IMG/VR virus record: IMGVR_UViG_3300032223_002784
Coordinates: 27,985-91,984 of that record
DNA: 64,000 bases
Origin: a virus
Direction: 5' to 3' (one strand)
The notes under the pieces were generated by a model. It did not search any database. It worked only from the letters and a program-made list of their open reading frames with translations, and was not told the origin of the DNA. Each line of letters begins with the position of its first letter. The first letter of the stretch is position 1. Position numbers and translations under genes: made by a program. Positions 27,236-36,400 of this stretch are shown here, piece after piece.

Positions 27236-30200
27236 TGCGGTACCGCCTTTACCTTTGTATGAGTAACAGTAGATCCATTTTTAGTGGTCTTTTTTTCATG
27301 AGTTGCAAGTGTCTTTAATAGTTTATCATGAACTGCTTTAGCGGTAGCTGCAGCATTAGCACCAGCCTGTACGTTTACATGTACAGTTGTAGAAGCTCCG
27401 CCAGCTGCTGGAGCACCACTCAAAATTGGCATCTTTGCAACACTTAAAATTTTCTTATCTATAACTTTTACATTATTAGCAATTGCGTCAGTCAATGTTC
27501 CAAGTGCCTCTGAGAAGACATCTGTTCTGGCTTGAATTGTATCAATTTGTTCTTGTGCTTTTGCATCTTTAGTCCCAGCATTAAAATCTACTGTGGCTCC
27601 CGCTGCCTGCTGCTTAAGCATTGCAGCTTGCAAGAAGTTTCCAGATATGAGTGCTTCTTTTGCTTGATTTGCAAGATCTTGTCTTTGTTGATCATAATCA
27701 AATTGACGTTTCTTTTCAGCAGTTACTTTTTGCTCTGCTGCAAGTTGATCTTTAAGTCCTTTAAGAATTTTATTTTCAGCACCAACTCTTGCTTCCAAAA
27801 TCTTTTTGACTTTCTTTTCTTCTGCAGTTCCTGCAAATGGAGCTGATGCTGCTGCAGATGCTGCTGCTGTTTTTGCGTCTGCTGCTGCTTTTGCTTTTGC
27901 GTCTGCTGCTGCTTGAGCTGCTGCTGCTTTTGCTGCATCTGAGTTGTATTTAGCAATTTGAGCAGCAAGGGTTGCCATTGCTTTTGGATCTTTAATTAAT
28001 TTAGTTAAAGCTAATTTATCCAAATTCTTAATGAGTCCATCTGCTTCTGCAGTTGCAATCATCATGGATTTTCCAGTGTCCCCAACTACCGAATTAATTG
28101 TTGTAAATCTTTTAGCAAGATCTGTTTGTCCCATTTCATTAAGTTTTGCTGCAAGTAGTGTTCCAGATGTATATGCATCTAACCCACTTTTATCTAAGGC
28201 GTTCATTGATGCTATTAATGTCTTGGCAGTTGCATTTCCATCAATCATGCTTGTTCCTACTGTGCCAAATCCGTCAGCTAAATTCTTTTGTTCCTTATTT
28301 AAATCTTTATAGGTTTTTATAAAACCACGATTTATACTCCAAGAAGTGTTTGTAGCACCTGCTGCTGCAACTAGTTTACTCAACAATGTTTGTTGTGCAG
28401 TTCCAGCATCTTTTGTTGCGGGAATAATTTCTTTTAATGCTGCTTTAAGATACTGTGTTTTCCCAGCATATTGAAGCATTGCAGCAACCATCTTTTGAAC
28501 ACCTTTTGGATCCATGCCTGCTGCTACTTGTGCTGCAGCAAATTGCTTAATTGTTCCAACAACAGAGCCAACACTCTTATAGCCTTTAATTGCATCTGCA
28601 GTTTTCTTCATTGGATCATCTTTTCCAAGTTTTCCAATTGCTTGTGATGCTGCTTGAATTTCAGTTAATGTTTTTTGAGATGTAATTCCAGCTTGCTTTA
28701 TATCTTCTGTGAAATGAATTACTCTATCTGTAGGAGGCTTTAATGATCCCCCGAATGCGGTTATTGCTGCTGCACTTGCAGTAAATGATGCTTGTGCAAT
28801 TGCTTGATGTTCTTTCTCGGCCTTCATTAATGCGCCAATACCACCCGTTACAAGGCCTAGTGCAGCTCCTGCTGCTGCTCCCCAAGGTCCGAACATCATT
28901 CCCATTCCAGCCATGCTAGAAACGCTGCTAGTAATATTAGAAATATTTGAGCCCTTTGGTAATTGGCTGGCAATCATTTGACCGCCCATCATTAATCCAC
29001 CAGACAAGGCCATCTTTGACTGAATGCCAAGTTTTCCTTCTGGGGTCATTACTTTGCCCTTTATTTTTCCTAAAAGCCCAGTGTTTTGTGTAAACTTTCC
29101 ATTTTCCATACTTGGGCCAAATGGTTCTTCTGTTGGTCCAACAGTTCCATAATTTTCAAATCCTGGAAGGGAAGTTTGAGAAACAGATTGGCTTGTTGAA
29201 CGTACTTTAGGTGCACCTTCTTTAATTCCCGTAACAACTCCATCAACTAAATTTGTCGCTGCACGTTTTGTTGCTTTTGAAGGAGATGCTGCTTCTGCTG
29301 CAATATTAATTTCAGAAACAACATTTTCTGCAGTTCTTTTTGCTACAATTTCTCCAGCATCTCTTGCGCCTTTACTTAAATTTGGACGACTCAATATTTC
29401 AGTCATGCTTTCTTCTCTTGGCCCATAAACATGTCCCATTTCCATGCCTGTAGCAGAAGTATTTGACCTTCTTTCAAATAATGCTCGTGCTGCTTGACCT
29501 AGACTAGAGAAGCCTCTTACATTTGTTGATTTAACATTTTGTATTGGCTTTCTTGCTTTTGAAGGAGTTGTCTCTGTTGGCCTATCCGTTGCAGTTTGAA
29601 TAGATCCATAAACATCTGGATCTAATCCAAATACTTTTCTTATGACACCTTTATCAACATCCTTACTTATTAAATTTACTTCTTTTTCAACATCTTGACC
29701 CGCTTTTGTCCATGCCAATTTATATCTTTCATCTGCATCAGTAATATGCTTAAATGTATCATCATAATGCTTTTTAAGCTTATCGTTAAAATTCTTTACT
29801 ATCCCAGAGTATTCTTCAGCTATTGGGTCAAAGCTTCCTGCTGCAACTTGAGTTTTTGAAGGTTTAATTCCTCTTGCTTCTCCAATTCTTAATGCTAAAG
29901 GACTTAGGATTTCTTCATCCCTACCTGGGGCACCCGCACCTATTGAATTTTGGGCTCCTGATTGAAGTCTTACGGCATATTCTGGATACGTAGCAATTTT
30001 ATCTCCAGATCTTCCAATTCCCAGACCTTTAGCAAAACCTGGTAAATCTCCTTGAATCATAGCATTAATAAATGGTGCATATTTAGCTGCTTTATCCTTT
30101 GGAATAATTTTCTCACCTGGAGTTAATAATGCAGGATAAGTATCTCCATTTCCTGTTCCAGGGACTGTTCCCCCAGAGGCAAAACCTGGAAGATGCATTT

Positions 30201-32145
30201 GAGTAATGATTCCTGCTTCTTTTGCAATTAATCCAACCTCTGTGCTTGCACCCATTGTAGATACAAGACCTTCCATACTAATAGTTAAATTCTTAATTGC
30301 TTGATTTAATAGATCAACAGAATCAACATCATTCATTATTCCTTTACTAAATAAATCTGCAGCTTGTGTTGAAGCAATTACTTCTGGAGTAAACAATTGT
30401 TTTAATGTTGTTCCGCCCGTGATTAATTGTTTAAAGCTAAATACTGTCTTTATAATATATCCTAGGAAGTTAGCCATAAGACCAGTTAACATAATTACTG
30501 GTCCCGCCAAAGCTGTTCCAATTGCTGCAATTCCAAGGATTGATTTAATTGGGCCTGGAAGTCCAGCAAATGCTTTACTGATAGAGTTTGCAAAGCCCAT
30601 TAATGCTGTGGCAATTTCAAGAATCTTTTGTCCTACTGGAATTAAATCAGCCTTAAATGTTTCCATAGCTCTTTGATATTTTCCAGTTACTGACTCTGTA
30701 GCAGTTTTCATTTCAGAGTTTGCTACACCAGCAAGCTGTGCACTATTTGCATTCATTAAATCAAAAGCAGTTTTAGTCTGGCTATTCGCAGCACCTAAGT
30801 TTGTAATAAGTGCTTGAATTCTTGCTTCTTGGAACTTACCAAAAAGCTTTTCAATTAATTGTGATTGAGCAAGTGGAGCAAGTCCTTTAAGTGCCTGTTG
30901 TAAAGACATAATCATCTTAACAGGATTGCCCTTGTTTTCTGTAGCAATAGATCCTACATCAATGTTAAATGCAGCAAATGCTTTCTTTGCTGCTACGGTT
31001 GGATTGATAAGTGATGCAATTGCAGATTTAATAGCGTTAGCAGATTGAGCTGCTGGAACTCCCGCTTCTTTCATGGCAACCATCATTACAGCAGTATCCT
31101 TGAATGAGCCTCCAAGTTGTTCAACAATTGGCCCAACTTTTGGTATACCTGCTGCTAAATCTTGTAAGCTTGTTGAGGTTTGGTTTTCTACGGCGTTTAA
31201 GAAATTTACAGCATCAGATAATTGATTTGTATTAAGCTTATAAACATTTTGCAAAGAAATAGTTGTATTCATAGCATCTTGAGTGCTTAATTCACCAAGC
31301 TTTGAAAGTCTCATAGCTTCTCTGGTCGCTGTTATAAGATCCACGCCAGTTTTACCTGTAGCAGCAAGGTCAGCTGCCATAGACGCTGTATCTTTTACTG
31401 CAATACCCATAGATGATGCAAGTTCTTTTGCAAGACCGAGTGTCTGTTGTTTAATTGCATCAAGTGCTTGCTTTGAAGGCTGTTGTAAGCCTGTTCCATA
31501 AACTTTTTGAAGTCTTACAATTTGATCATTTACATCTTTAAAAACACTTGCTGCTTGTTGACCAAATAGCATAAGTGGAACTGACATACCAACAGTTAGC
31601 TGACGACCAGCCCACTGAGTATTTTTACCCCAGTTAATTAAAGACTTAGAACCTTCTTGTACCGCTAAATTATAAATATTTTGTTCATTAGCTGCAATCT
31701 TTGTAGCATTTGTTACTTCATTAATTCTTGTTGGAGTAAATACAGAATAGAATCCCTGTTTTGTAGGATCAGCAGTAATTACAGAATTTTGAAGCTTTGT
31801 TTGTTCTAATGCGAGAGCTTTAACGTTTGACATTGCAGTACCAGATTGCTGTCTGATAATACTATAATATTGTCCTAGTGATAGCTTTCCGTTCTGAAGT
31901 GCCTGCCCAAATTTTTCAGTTTCTGTTCTTAACTGGACAGTTTGTTGGGTAAACTGACCCGTTGAAAGCATTGTATTTTTAAATGCAGCTGATGCTGAAT
32001 TTAAGTCTTTTGTTAAACTAGTACCTAGTCCAACTCCAGCAACGCTTTTATTTAATGCGTCTACTTGTAGCTGAAGAGCCTTGATGCTTGAATTTATAGA
32101 TGTAAAGTCGCCAAGTGCGACTATATTAAGTTCTACTCTTGCCAT
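27232..32145 (-). CDS. Tape measure protein
   Basis: A 1,637-residue protein that sets tail length and helps DNA ejection. The N-terminal part is helical (TSINSSIKALQLQVDALNKS). A TP901-type core follows, with WAGRQLTVGMSVPLMLFGQQ, then AVKDTASMAADLAATGKTGV and MKEAGVPAAQSANAIKSAIA. One hydrophobic region at about 510-565 (IKSILGIAAIGTALAGPVIM) and a glycine-alanine-rich second one (about 1095-1130) may insert in the membrane. An alanine/lysine-rich coiled coil lies near 1400-1460. At about 0.15 nm per residue the predicted tail is around 245 nm. It is preceded by the two chaperone frames, as usual. Confidence 0.95.
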   Translation of the reverse strand: MARVELNIVALGDFTSINSSIKALQLQVDALNKSVAGVGLGTSLTKDLNSASAAFKNTMLSTGQFTQQTVQLRTETEKFGQALQNGKLSLGQYYSIIRQQSGTAMSNVKALALEQTKLQNSVITADPTKQGFYSVFTPTRINEVTNATKIAANEQNIYNLAVQEGSKSLINWGKNTQWAGRQLTVGMSVPLMLFGQQAASVFKDVNDQIVRLQKVYGTGLQQPSKQALDAIKQQTLGLAKELASSMGIAVKDTASMAADLAATGKTGVDLITATREAMRLSKLGELSTQDAMNTTISLQNVYKLNTNQLSDAVNFLNAVENQTSTSLQDLAAGIPKVGPIVEQLGGSFKDTAVMMVAMKEAGVPAAQSANAIKSAIASLINPTVAAKKAFAAFNIDVGSIATENKGNPVKMIMSLQQALKGLAPLAQSQLIEKLFGKFQEARIQALITNLGAANSQTKTAFDLMNANSAQLAGVANSEMKTATESVTGKYQRAMETFKADLIPVGQKILEIATALMGFANSISKAFAGLPGPIKSILGIAAIGTALAGPVIMLTGLMANFLGYIIKTVFSFKQLITGGTTLKQLFTPEVIASTQAADLFSKGIMNDVDSVDLLNQAIKNLTISMEGLVSTMGASTEVGLIAKEAGIITQMHLPGFASGGTVPGTGNGDTYPALLTPGEKIIPKDKAAKYAPFINAMIQGDLPGFAKGLGIGRSGDKIATYPEYAVRLQSGAQNSIGAGAPGRDEEILSPLALRIGEARGIKPSKTQVAAGSFDPIAEEYSGIVKNFNDKLKKHYDDTFKHITDADERYKLAWTKAGQDVEKEVNLISKDVDKGVIRKVFGLDPDVYGSIQTATDRPTETTPSKARKPIQNVKSTNVRGFSSLGQAARALFERRSNTSATGMEMGHVYGPREESMTEILSRPNLSKGARDAGEIVAKRTAENVVSEINIAAEAASPSKATKRAATNLVDGVVTGIKEGAPKVRSTSQSVSQTSLPGFENYGTVGPTEEPFGPSMENGKFTQNTGLLGKIKGKVMTPEGKLGIQSKMALSGGLMMGGQMIASQLPKGSNISNITSSVSSMAGMGMMFGPWGAAAGAALGLVTGGIGALMKAEKEHQAIAQASFTASAAAITAFGGSLKPPTDRVIHFTEDIKQAGITSQKTLTEIQAASQAIGKLGKDDPMKKTADAIKGYKSVGSVVGTIKQFAAAQVAAGMDPKGVQKMVAAMLQYAGKTQYLKAALKEIIPATKDAGTAQQTLLSKLVAAAGATNTSWSINRGFIKTYKDLNKEQKNLADGFGTVGTSMIDGNATAKTLIASMNALDKSGLDAYTSGTLLAAKLNEMGQTDLAKRFTTINSVVGDTGKSMMIATAEADGLIKNLDKLALTKLIKDPKAMATLAAQIAKYNSDAAKAAAAQAAADAKAKAAADAKTAAASAAASAPFAGTAEEKKVKKILEARVGAENKILKGLKDQLAAEQKVTAEKKRQFDYDQQRQDLANQAKEALISGNFLQAAMLKQQAAGATVDFNAGTKDAKAQEQIDTIQARTDVFSEALGTLTDAIANNVKVIDKKILSVAKMPILSGAPAAGGASTTVHVNVQAGANAAATAKAVHDKLLKTLATHEKKTTKNGSTVTHTKVKAVPQ

Positions 32146-32148
32146 TCA

Positions 32149-32762
32149 TCACCCCTCCATTTGCATAAAGCCAAGTCCTTCATTAATTCCAAAGCCTTCA
32201 CTTGATGCAACATTACTACTCTTTAATTCTGTAATATCATTTGGCGTTTCATCTTCTTCAATGTCAACACCATTTACAGCAGCAGTAAATCTTTTGTCAT
32301 CATTGTCTTTCTTTCTAAGTGCCTCTATAATTACTATAAGCTCTTCTAAAGAAAGACTGCTTTCTAATTCGTCAAAGTTTTTCCAATGACCAAGTAGAAA
32401 TACTTCGGACTCCAAGGAGCGTAGGTCTAGTTCGTCCCAACTAGTGCCGCTCCCAGAAGGTTTGGGTCTGTCAACTTCAAACCACCGCAGATTTCAAGAA
32501 TCTTCATCATGGTAGGGACTTCAATAATTTCTTCAAACTTATCTTTATCTACAGATAGTTCAGGGCGTAGTGTTTCTAAGCAGACCATTGCTGCTTTGAT
32601 AAAAATGTCCATAGCAATATCTTCAGATGAGTTTTCCTCAAGATCCATTTCTCTAATTACAGTCATGAATTTTCTTAATTGCTTTATAGGTAGGGGTTTC
32701 AGAGTCAGTACTGACCCATCAACTAGTTCAATCTCTAATACATCATATATTGTCGTTGCCAA
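32149..32762 (-). CDS. Tail assembly chaperone fusion made by -1 frameshift (gpGT-like)
   Basis: The product made when ribosomes slip -1 at CCCAAAC (32460-32466) near the end of the 111-residue chaperone frame. Frame 0 is read to codon 101 (AAC). Reading then resumes one base back and continues for 103 codons to the stop at 32149, giving 204 residues. The joining stretch reads PSGSGTSWDELDL, with no stop in the -1 frame. The downstream part (SEVFLLGHWKNFDELESSLS, VAASSEG-like end) has no ATG of its own. This is the lambda G/GT arrangement, directly upstream of the tape measure. The ratio of the two products normally controls tail assembly. Confidence 0.85.
32427..32762 (-). CDS. Tail assembly chaperone (gpG-like)
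   Basis: A 111-residue protein, MATTIYDVLEIELVDGSVLT and following, with PLPIKQLRKFMTVIREMDLE and a helical end (MMKILEICGGLKLTDPNLLG). The size, helical nature and position between the major tail protein and the tape measure fit the chaperone that binds the tape measure during tail building. The unshifted product ends at GAALVGTN. An extended -10 promoter lies 25 bases upstream. Confidence 0.85.
   Translation of the reverse strand: MATTIYDVLEIELVDGSVLTLKPLPIKQLRKFMTVIREMDLEENSSEDIAMDIFIKAAMVCLETLRPELSVDKDKFEEIIEVPTMMKILEICGGLKLTDPNLLGAALVGTN
32460..32466 (-). other. Programmed -1 ribosomal frameshift site CCCAAAC
   Basis: On the minus strand the heptamer reads C-CCA-AAC in the frame of the chaperone gene, matching X-XXY-YYZ. 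A shift to CCC-AAA leads into the second chaperone frame, which is open and continues to 32149. A GC-rich stretch (CTTCTGGGAGCGGCACTAG) follows within ten bases and could stall the ribosome. Confidence 0.85.
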
Positions 32763-32786
32763 TTTATAGCTCCTTTTGTTAGTTAA

Positions 32787-32795
32787 ATTATACCA
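32787..32795 (-). promoter_or_regulatory. Extended -10 promoter before tail chaperone genes
   Basis: The minus strand reads TGG-TATAAT, 25 bases upstream of the chaperone start. A -35-like TTTGTA lies 17 bases further upstream. It would drive the chaperone-tape measure unit. Confidence 0.5.
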
Positions 32796-32823
32796 ATAAA
32801 TTGAGCATATACAAATTCAAAGA

Positions 32824-32844
32824 CCCCGCCTTTTATTGACGGGG
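32824..32844 (-). terminator. GC-rich stem-loop after the major tail protein gene
   Basis: CCCCG (32824-32828) pairs with CGGGG (32840-32844) around an AT-rich loop, 35 bases beyond the stop of the major tail gene. On the minus strand the hairpin is followed by TCTTTG, a poor U-tract. It may be a weak terminator or an mRNA-protecting hairpin. Confidence 0.5.
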
Positions 32845-32878
32845 CCCCTGAGTACAATATTAAATTGTTATTAAGTTT

Positions 32879-33670
32879 TTAGTAAGCACCGTATACACGG
32901 TCAATAACGACACCATATTCCATACCTGAGTATGCTGGATCGCTATCTGGTAAGCAACGGAAGTTCACTGGGAACACTGTTGCTGCATCACGCTTAAGCG
33001 CATGCATTGTTGTATCAATAGAAACAACACGACGTGCAACATATACACGCTCTTTTTGACGAGCAACTGAAGTAGTTGAACCTATACCTACTGTTACTCC
33101 TGCATCTGCTGTAGTTACTGAAGCACCAATCTGTGCTGGAGCTTGTCCAACTGCAACTAGAGTGCGCTCTACTGGAGCATCTCCCAATGCACCTGCAGCC
33201 ATTTTTAATGTTGCTGCTGGAGAATCTACTGATGTGTAAATAGTAGAATCGTTAGGAATCAAGGTTGTAACTGCTTGAACAGCGGTTCCAGATGAGTTTG
33301 TTCCATATACATAGTCAAGTTGACCCCATGAAAGTTGAAGATTCTCAAGAGTTGCCTCTGTAAGTTCTGTCTTAAGCATAACCTTTAGAGATTGCTTAAA
33401 TAGACGAGCTGCGTCAAGAAGCTGATCTACTGCTACTTCGCCGTATGAAGGTTCGTAAGAAACTTCAAATCCTGTTGCTGTATATCCAACCTCACGGAAT
33501 AGATTAGATGCAAGAAGACCTGAGCGAGCTGATGTTGTATTATTTGATCCGAACAATGTTGTTAGGTCAGATGCTTTTGTAGTTGGGCGTTGCTGATCGT
33601 TTGAGCTGTTTCCAACGCTAACGAAAATAGATGCTGCACCAACAATAATATTTTTTGTATTTGTAGCCAT
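32879..33670 (-). CDS. Major tail tube protein
   Basis: A 263-residue protein located between the head-tail connector genes and the chaperones, the standard place for the major tail protein of siphophages. It starts MATNTKNIIVGAASIFVSVG, the typical opening where IFVS starts the first strand of the tube fold. It contains FEVSYEPSYGEVAVDQLLDA and ends PAYSGMEYGVVIDRVYGAY. It has a near-perfect ribosome-binding site shared with the capsid gene, flanking promoter and hairpin, and a somewhat higher G+C codon choice than neighbouring genes. All fit very high expression. Confidence 0.85.
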   Translation of the reverse strand: MATNTKNIIVGAASIFVSVGNSSNDQQRPTTKASDLTTLFGSNNTTSARSGLLASNLFREVGYTATGFEVSYEPSYGEVAVDQLLDAARLFKQSLKVMLKTELTEATLENLQLSWGQLDYVYGTNSSGTAVQAVTTLIPNDSTIYTSVDSPAATLKMAAGALGDAPVERTLVAVGQAPAQIGASVTTADAGVTVGIGSTTSVARQKERVYVARRVVSIDTTMHALKRDAATVFPVNFRCLPDSDPAYSGMEYGVVIDRVYGAY

Positions 33671-33705
33671 TTTTTTTATTTCACCACCTTATTTATTTTT
33701 AGATT
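33671..33705 (-). promoter_or_regulatory. Strong leader/RBS of the major tail gene, matching that of the capsid gene
   Basis: The minus strand has AAGGTGGTGA at 33690-33681, ten bases before the ATG, complementary to nine of ten bases of the usual anti-Shine-Dalgarno. It is flanked by A-rich sequence (TCTAAAAATAAATAAGG). Almost the same leader precedes the major capsid gene. Confidence 0.75.
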
Positions 33706-33739
33706 AAAAAAAAGATGACATTTTACTTCCTCATAGAAA

Positions 33740-33748
33740 ATCATATCA
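33740..33748 (-). promoter_or_regulatory. Possible extended -10 promoter of the major tail gene
   Basis: The minus strand reads TGA-TATGAT in the 100-base gap upstream of the major tail gene. One mismatch from consensus and no clear -35. It would start transcripts with a leader of about 60 bases. Confidence 0.4.
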
Positions 33749-33770
33749 TCAATGTCTAATAAATCAAAGT

Positions 33771-34286
33771 TTAAGCATATCTTCCAGTAATTGGGTCTAG
33801 GTCTCTGACATAGGCATATGAGATTGAAATATCTCCACTCATAAACCCGCCTTCATCTGTAAAAGATTGAACTGGGTCTGCAGAGTCTAGCCTAAAATAC
33901 ATAAACTTAAATGGGCTATTTGGGGTCAATTGAACATTTATATCCCCCGCTGATTGATCATATCTTCTGAATAGATCAACTAAAAAGTTGGTAATTGCTT
34001 GTATTTGAGCACCATTTCTTGAAATAATTTCAAGCATAATTACTTCCTCAGACATCCACCAGCTAACACCTGTTTGTTTTTGCTGAATATCATATGTGAA
34101 ATATGGTTTTCCAGGCAATAGGTTGTTCATTTCTGGTATTTGCTGTGCTGGAAAAATTGGTATTAATGCATCTGTAAATCCATCTGCAAAATAATCACTT
34201 GCTTTAAAAAGTCCTGCATTTTGTAGTTCTAGCCATATTGCATTTATAACATCCCTAGAAGCTACTTTTGTGTAGTCTGGAGTCAT
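33771..34286 (-). CDS. Tail terminator-like protein
   Basis: A 171-residue protein placed just before the major tail protein in transcription order. It contains ASRDVINAIWLELQNAGLFK, MLEIISRNGAQIQAITNFLV and DLFRRYDQ, the alternation of helix and strand expected of tail terminator proteins that cap the tail tube at the neck. It ends SYAYVRDLDPITGRYA. The assignment is from position and general pattern. Confidence 0.62.
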   Translation of the reverse strand: MTPDYTKVASRDVINAIWLELQNAGLFKASDYFADGFTDALIPIFPAQQIPEMNNLLPGKPYFTYDIQQKQTGVSWWMSEEVIMLEIISRNGAQIQAITNFLVDLFRRYDQSAGDINVQLTPNSPFKFMYFRLDSADPVQSFTDEGGFMSGDISISYAYVRDLDPITGRYA

Positions 34287-35002
34287 GATATCACATCCAT
34301 TCCGCCACTAATACTGTTGGCAATTTTTGCTACTGCTGTTTTTACTTGTGAAACTTTTTGTCCATTTGTGCTTAAAACTAATGATACATCATTTGCTATT
34401 TTTTCATATACTCCAGATGAATCCATGATGGTGTTTCCATTCCTTACATACCAATCATACATAAATGATTCAAAAGATCCTTTTGTTTGAATACCGCCTG
34501 GATGAGCTATGTTGATGGTAGTTCCAGGTCTGATGAATACCATTCCGTTTCCGCCCATAAATGCTAAAACTCTTCTTGCAGTAAAAGAAACCATGTTTCC
34601 TGATTCCATTACACTTGCTTTATCTTTAAAAATGCTTCTTCGTGAAACGATTTTTCCAGTTCTTCCTGGGGATAATAACTCAGGGTTAATTGGAACTGGC
34701 ATTTTAGATGGAAGAAATCTTGAAGATATAATTAGATCTCCACCAATTACGGACGAACGTTCTAAAACAAACAATCTTTTTGTTGAGTTTCCAATTGAGC
34801 CCCATTCATAAACATGGTGCATTTTCTTAGGATTTCTTCTAGCATAGTTGTCTGCTGCCTTCATAAATCTTTCACCAGTAATAGCAAATGTTGCTTTTCC
34901 AAGTTCTTCTAAAACTGATGGGGATGTTAAAGCTTTGACTCCCGCCAATTTATTTTGAACTTCTTCCATAAGTTGCTTAGTATCAATTTGAAGTTGGATC
35001 AT
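34283..35002 (-). CDS. Head-tail joining / tail completion protein (HK97 gp10-like position)
   Basis: A 239-residue basic protein: IQLQIDTKQLMEEVQNKLAG, then a strand-rich centre (RLFVLERSSVIGGDLIISSR) and a helical end. It overlaps the next gene by four bases (ATGA) and the previous by 20. In siphophages the gene in this slot belongs to the neck (HK97 gp10 / lambda Z family). Sequence similarity is not clear by eye, so this is a positional call. Confidence 0.55.
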   Translation of the reverse strand: MIQLQIDTKQLMEEVQNKLAGVKALTSPSVLEELGKATFAITGERFMKAADNYARRNPKKMHHVYEWGSIGNSTKRLFVLERSSVIGGDLIISSRFLPSKMPVPINPELLSPGRTGKIVSRRSIFKDKASVMESGNMVSFTARRVLAFMGGNGMVFIRPGTTINIAHPGGIQTKGSFESFMYDWYVRNGNTIMDSSGVYEKIANDVSLVLSTNGQKVSQVKTAVAKIANSISGGMDVIS

Positions 35003-35435
35003 TATCCTGCACCTGTACTCTTAGCAAGGTAGACTCATAATAAGATATCTTGCCAAATGGGTCAAGAACTGCATGTGCTGCAGTAATTTCAAATATTGTA
35101 TCTGGAGTATCAATTTGATCAGTTTCAATAAATACTTGTTTGCCATCGCTTGAACGAATATTTTCTATTCTCCAACGCTTTGAAAGTAACTCTAGACCTT
35201 TTAATTTAAGCTGAACCTTTTCAGAATATTCTCCTTCTTGGCCTTTTCCAAAAATTTTATTGTCAGATCTTGACGAAGATCCACCAACTTTAATAGGTTC
35301 TATTTTGCAATTAATTGTCTTGTAATATACCCATTCTCTGACAATAGCACCAGTTGATGGGTCTTGGCGATTTTGTTGCTTATACACATCAGCCTTCATG
35401 TTCATGACAGAGGCTATGAAGGATGAATTAAACAT
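34983..35435 (-). CDS. Head closure / head-tail stopper protein
   Basis: A 150-residue protein. The pattern MKADVYKQQNRQDPSTGAIV-REWVYYKTINCKIEPI is typical of stopper proteins of the SPP1 gp16 type. In these, a DVYKQ-like first strand is followed by tGaivreW and a second strand with a cysteine. It would seal the portal after packaging. Start overlaps the upstream stop by one base. Confidence 0.65.
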   Translation of the reverse strand: MFNSSFIASVMNMKADVYKQQNRQDPSTGAIVREWVYYKTINCKIEPIKVGGSSSRSDNKIFGKGQEGEYSEKVQLKLKGLELLSKRWRIENIRSSDGKQVFIETDQIDTPDTIFEITAAHAVLDPFGKISYYESTLLRVQVQDNDPTSN

Positions 35436-36385
35436 TAGATTATCACGATATTCATATTGCGGTATTGATCAAGAATATTATCAACTGTAATATTCCCTGT
35501 GCCATTGAATGCACCTTTAGCCATTTCAAATGAAATTTCGCTAAGATCAACTTTTTGCAAATATTTATTTCTCCAATTATAATCATTTGAAAGAATATCT
35601 TGAATAAGCAGCATTGAAGCTAGCTTGATGTCTTCTGGAATATACTTATATCCTATTTGACCAGTAAAACTATATCTTGAGCCATCTCTGAAGCGTCCAT
35701 AATAGAGCACAGTAGGGTCTATCTGGTTGTCATATCTTAAATCCCAACCTGGGTATGTGATTCTAATCTGCTTGCCTGTAGGGCTAACCTCAAGCGGGAA
35801 ACCAAAAGTATTGTAGATTGGAGATACTGTATTATCAATAATAAGAATATCGTTTTCATAAACTTTATCAATCGTCAATACTCTTTCAGTCATTTCACAA
35901 GCATCTGAGCCCATTCCTACAACTTCTTGTGAGCCATAGTATGTATAAAATTTAATGCCCGTATATCCATTAATAATTGTTCTTGCTACTTTTTCAGCAC
36001 TGACAATATCTTTGGGATCATGATAATTAATTTCTGCTGGAGTTGATCCCATTCCAAAGAAATCAATAACTTGTGCTGGAGTAGAATATGGTGTTTCTAC
36101 TTCATAAAATTCTGTTTGAGTAACAGATCTTCCATTTTGAATGTAAGCCCAGCGAACCTCTAAAACAATATTGTTTTGTGTAAGTGCTGGGCTTAAAGTA
36201 TAGGAATATTTCCCAACTGGACTTTCGTTAGTTGCAGCTATATTGGAGTATCCCGCAATGGCTGTTGTATCGCCATCTGCATTATAAATGCTTAGGGTCG
36301 GAACACTATCTGCCTGACTTAATACCCCGTTGTTATAAACCTCAAGGTAGATCTTTTCTTGACTTCCTTTTTGTATAGTCTGCAA
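35435..36385 (-). CDS. Head-tail adaptor with extra N-terminal domain
   Basis: A 316-residue protein. The C-terminal two thirds match connector proteins of the HK97 gp6 / SPP1 gp15 type in outline. A helical stretch (STPAQVIDFFGMGSTPAEIN, then SAEKVARTIINGYTGIKFY) is followed by strands (ITYPGWDLRY) and a final helical bundle (YIPEDIKLASMLLIQDILSN). The first 100 residues form an extra beta domain (KGSQEKIYLEVYNNGVLSQA, SYTLSPALTQNNIVLEVRWA) that could decorate the neck. It lies between a small SAP-like gene and the stopper gene. Confidence 0.65.
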   Translation of the reverse strand: MQTIQKGSQEKIYLEVYNNGVLSQADSVPTLSIYNADGDTTAIAGYSNIAATNESPVGKYSYTLSPALTQNNIVLEVRWAYIQNGRSVTQTEFYEVETPYSTPAQVIDFFGMGSTPAEINYHDPKDIVSAEKVARTIINGYTGIKFYTYYGSQEVVGMGSDACEMTERVLTIDKVYENDILIIDNTVSPIYNTFGFPLEVSPTGKQIRITYPGWDLRYDNQIDPTVLYYGRFRDGSRYSFTGQIGYKYIPEDIKLASMLLIQDILSNDYNWRNKYLQKVDLSEISFEMAKGAFNGTGNITVDNILDQYRNMNIVII

Positions 36386-36400
36386 TTGAATTGCCCCCTG

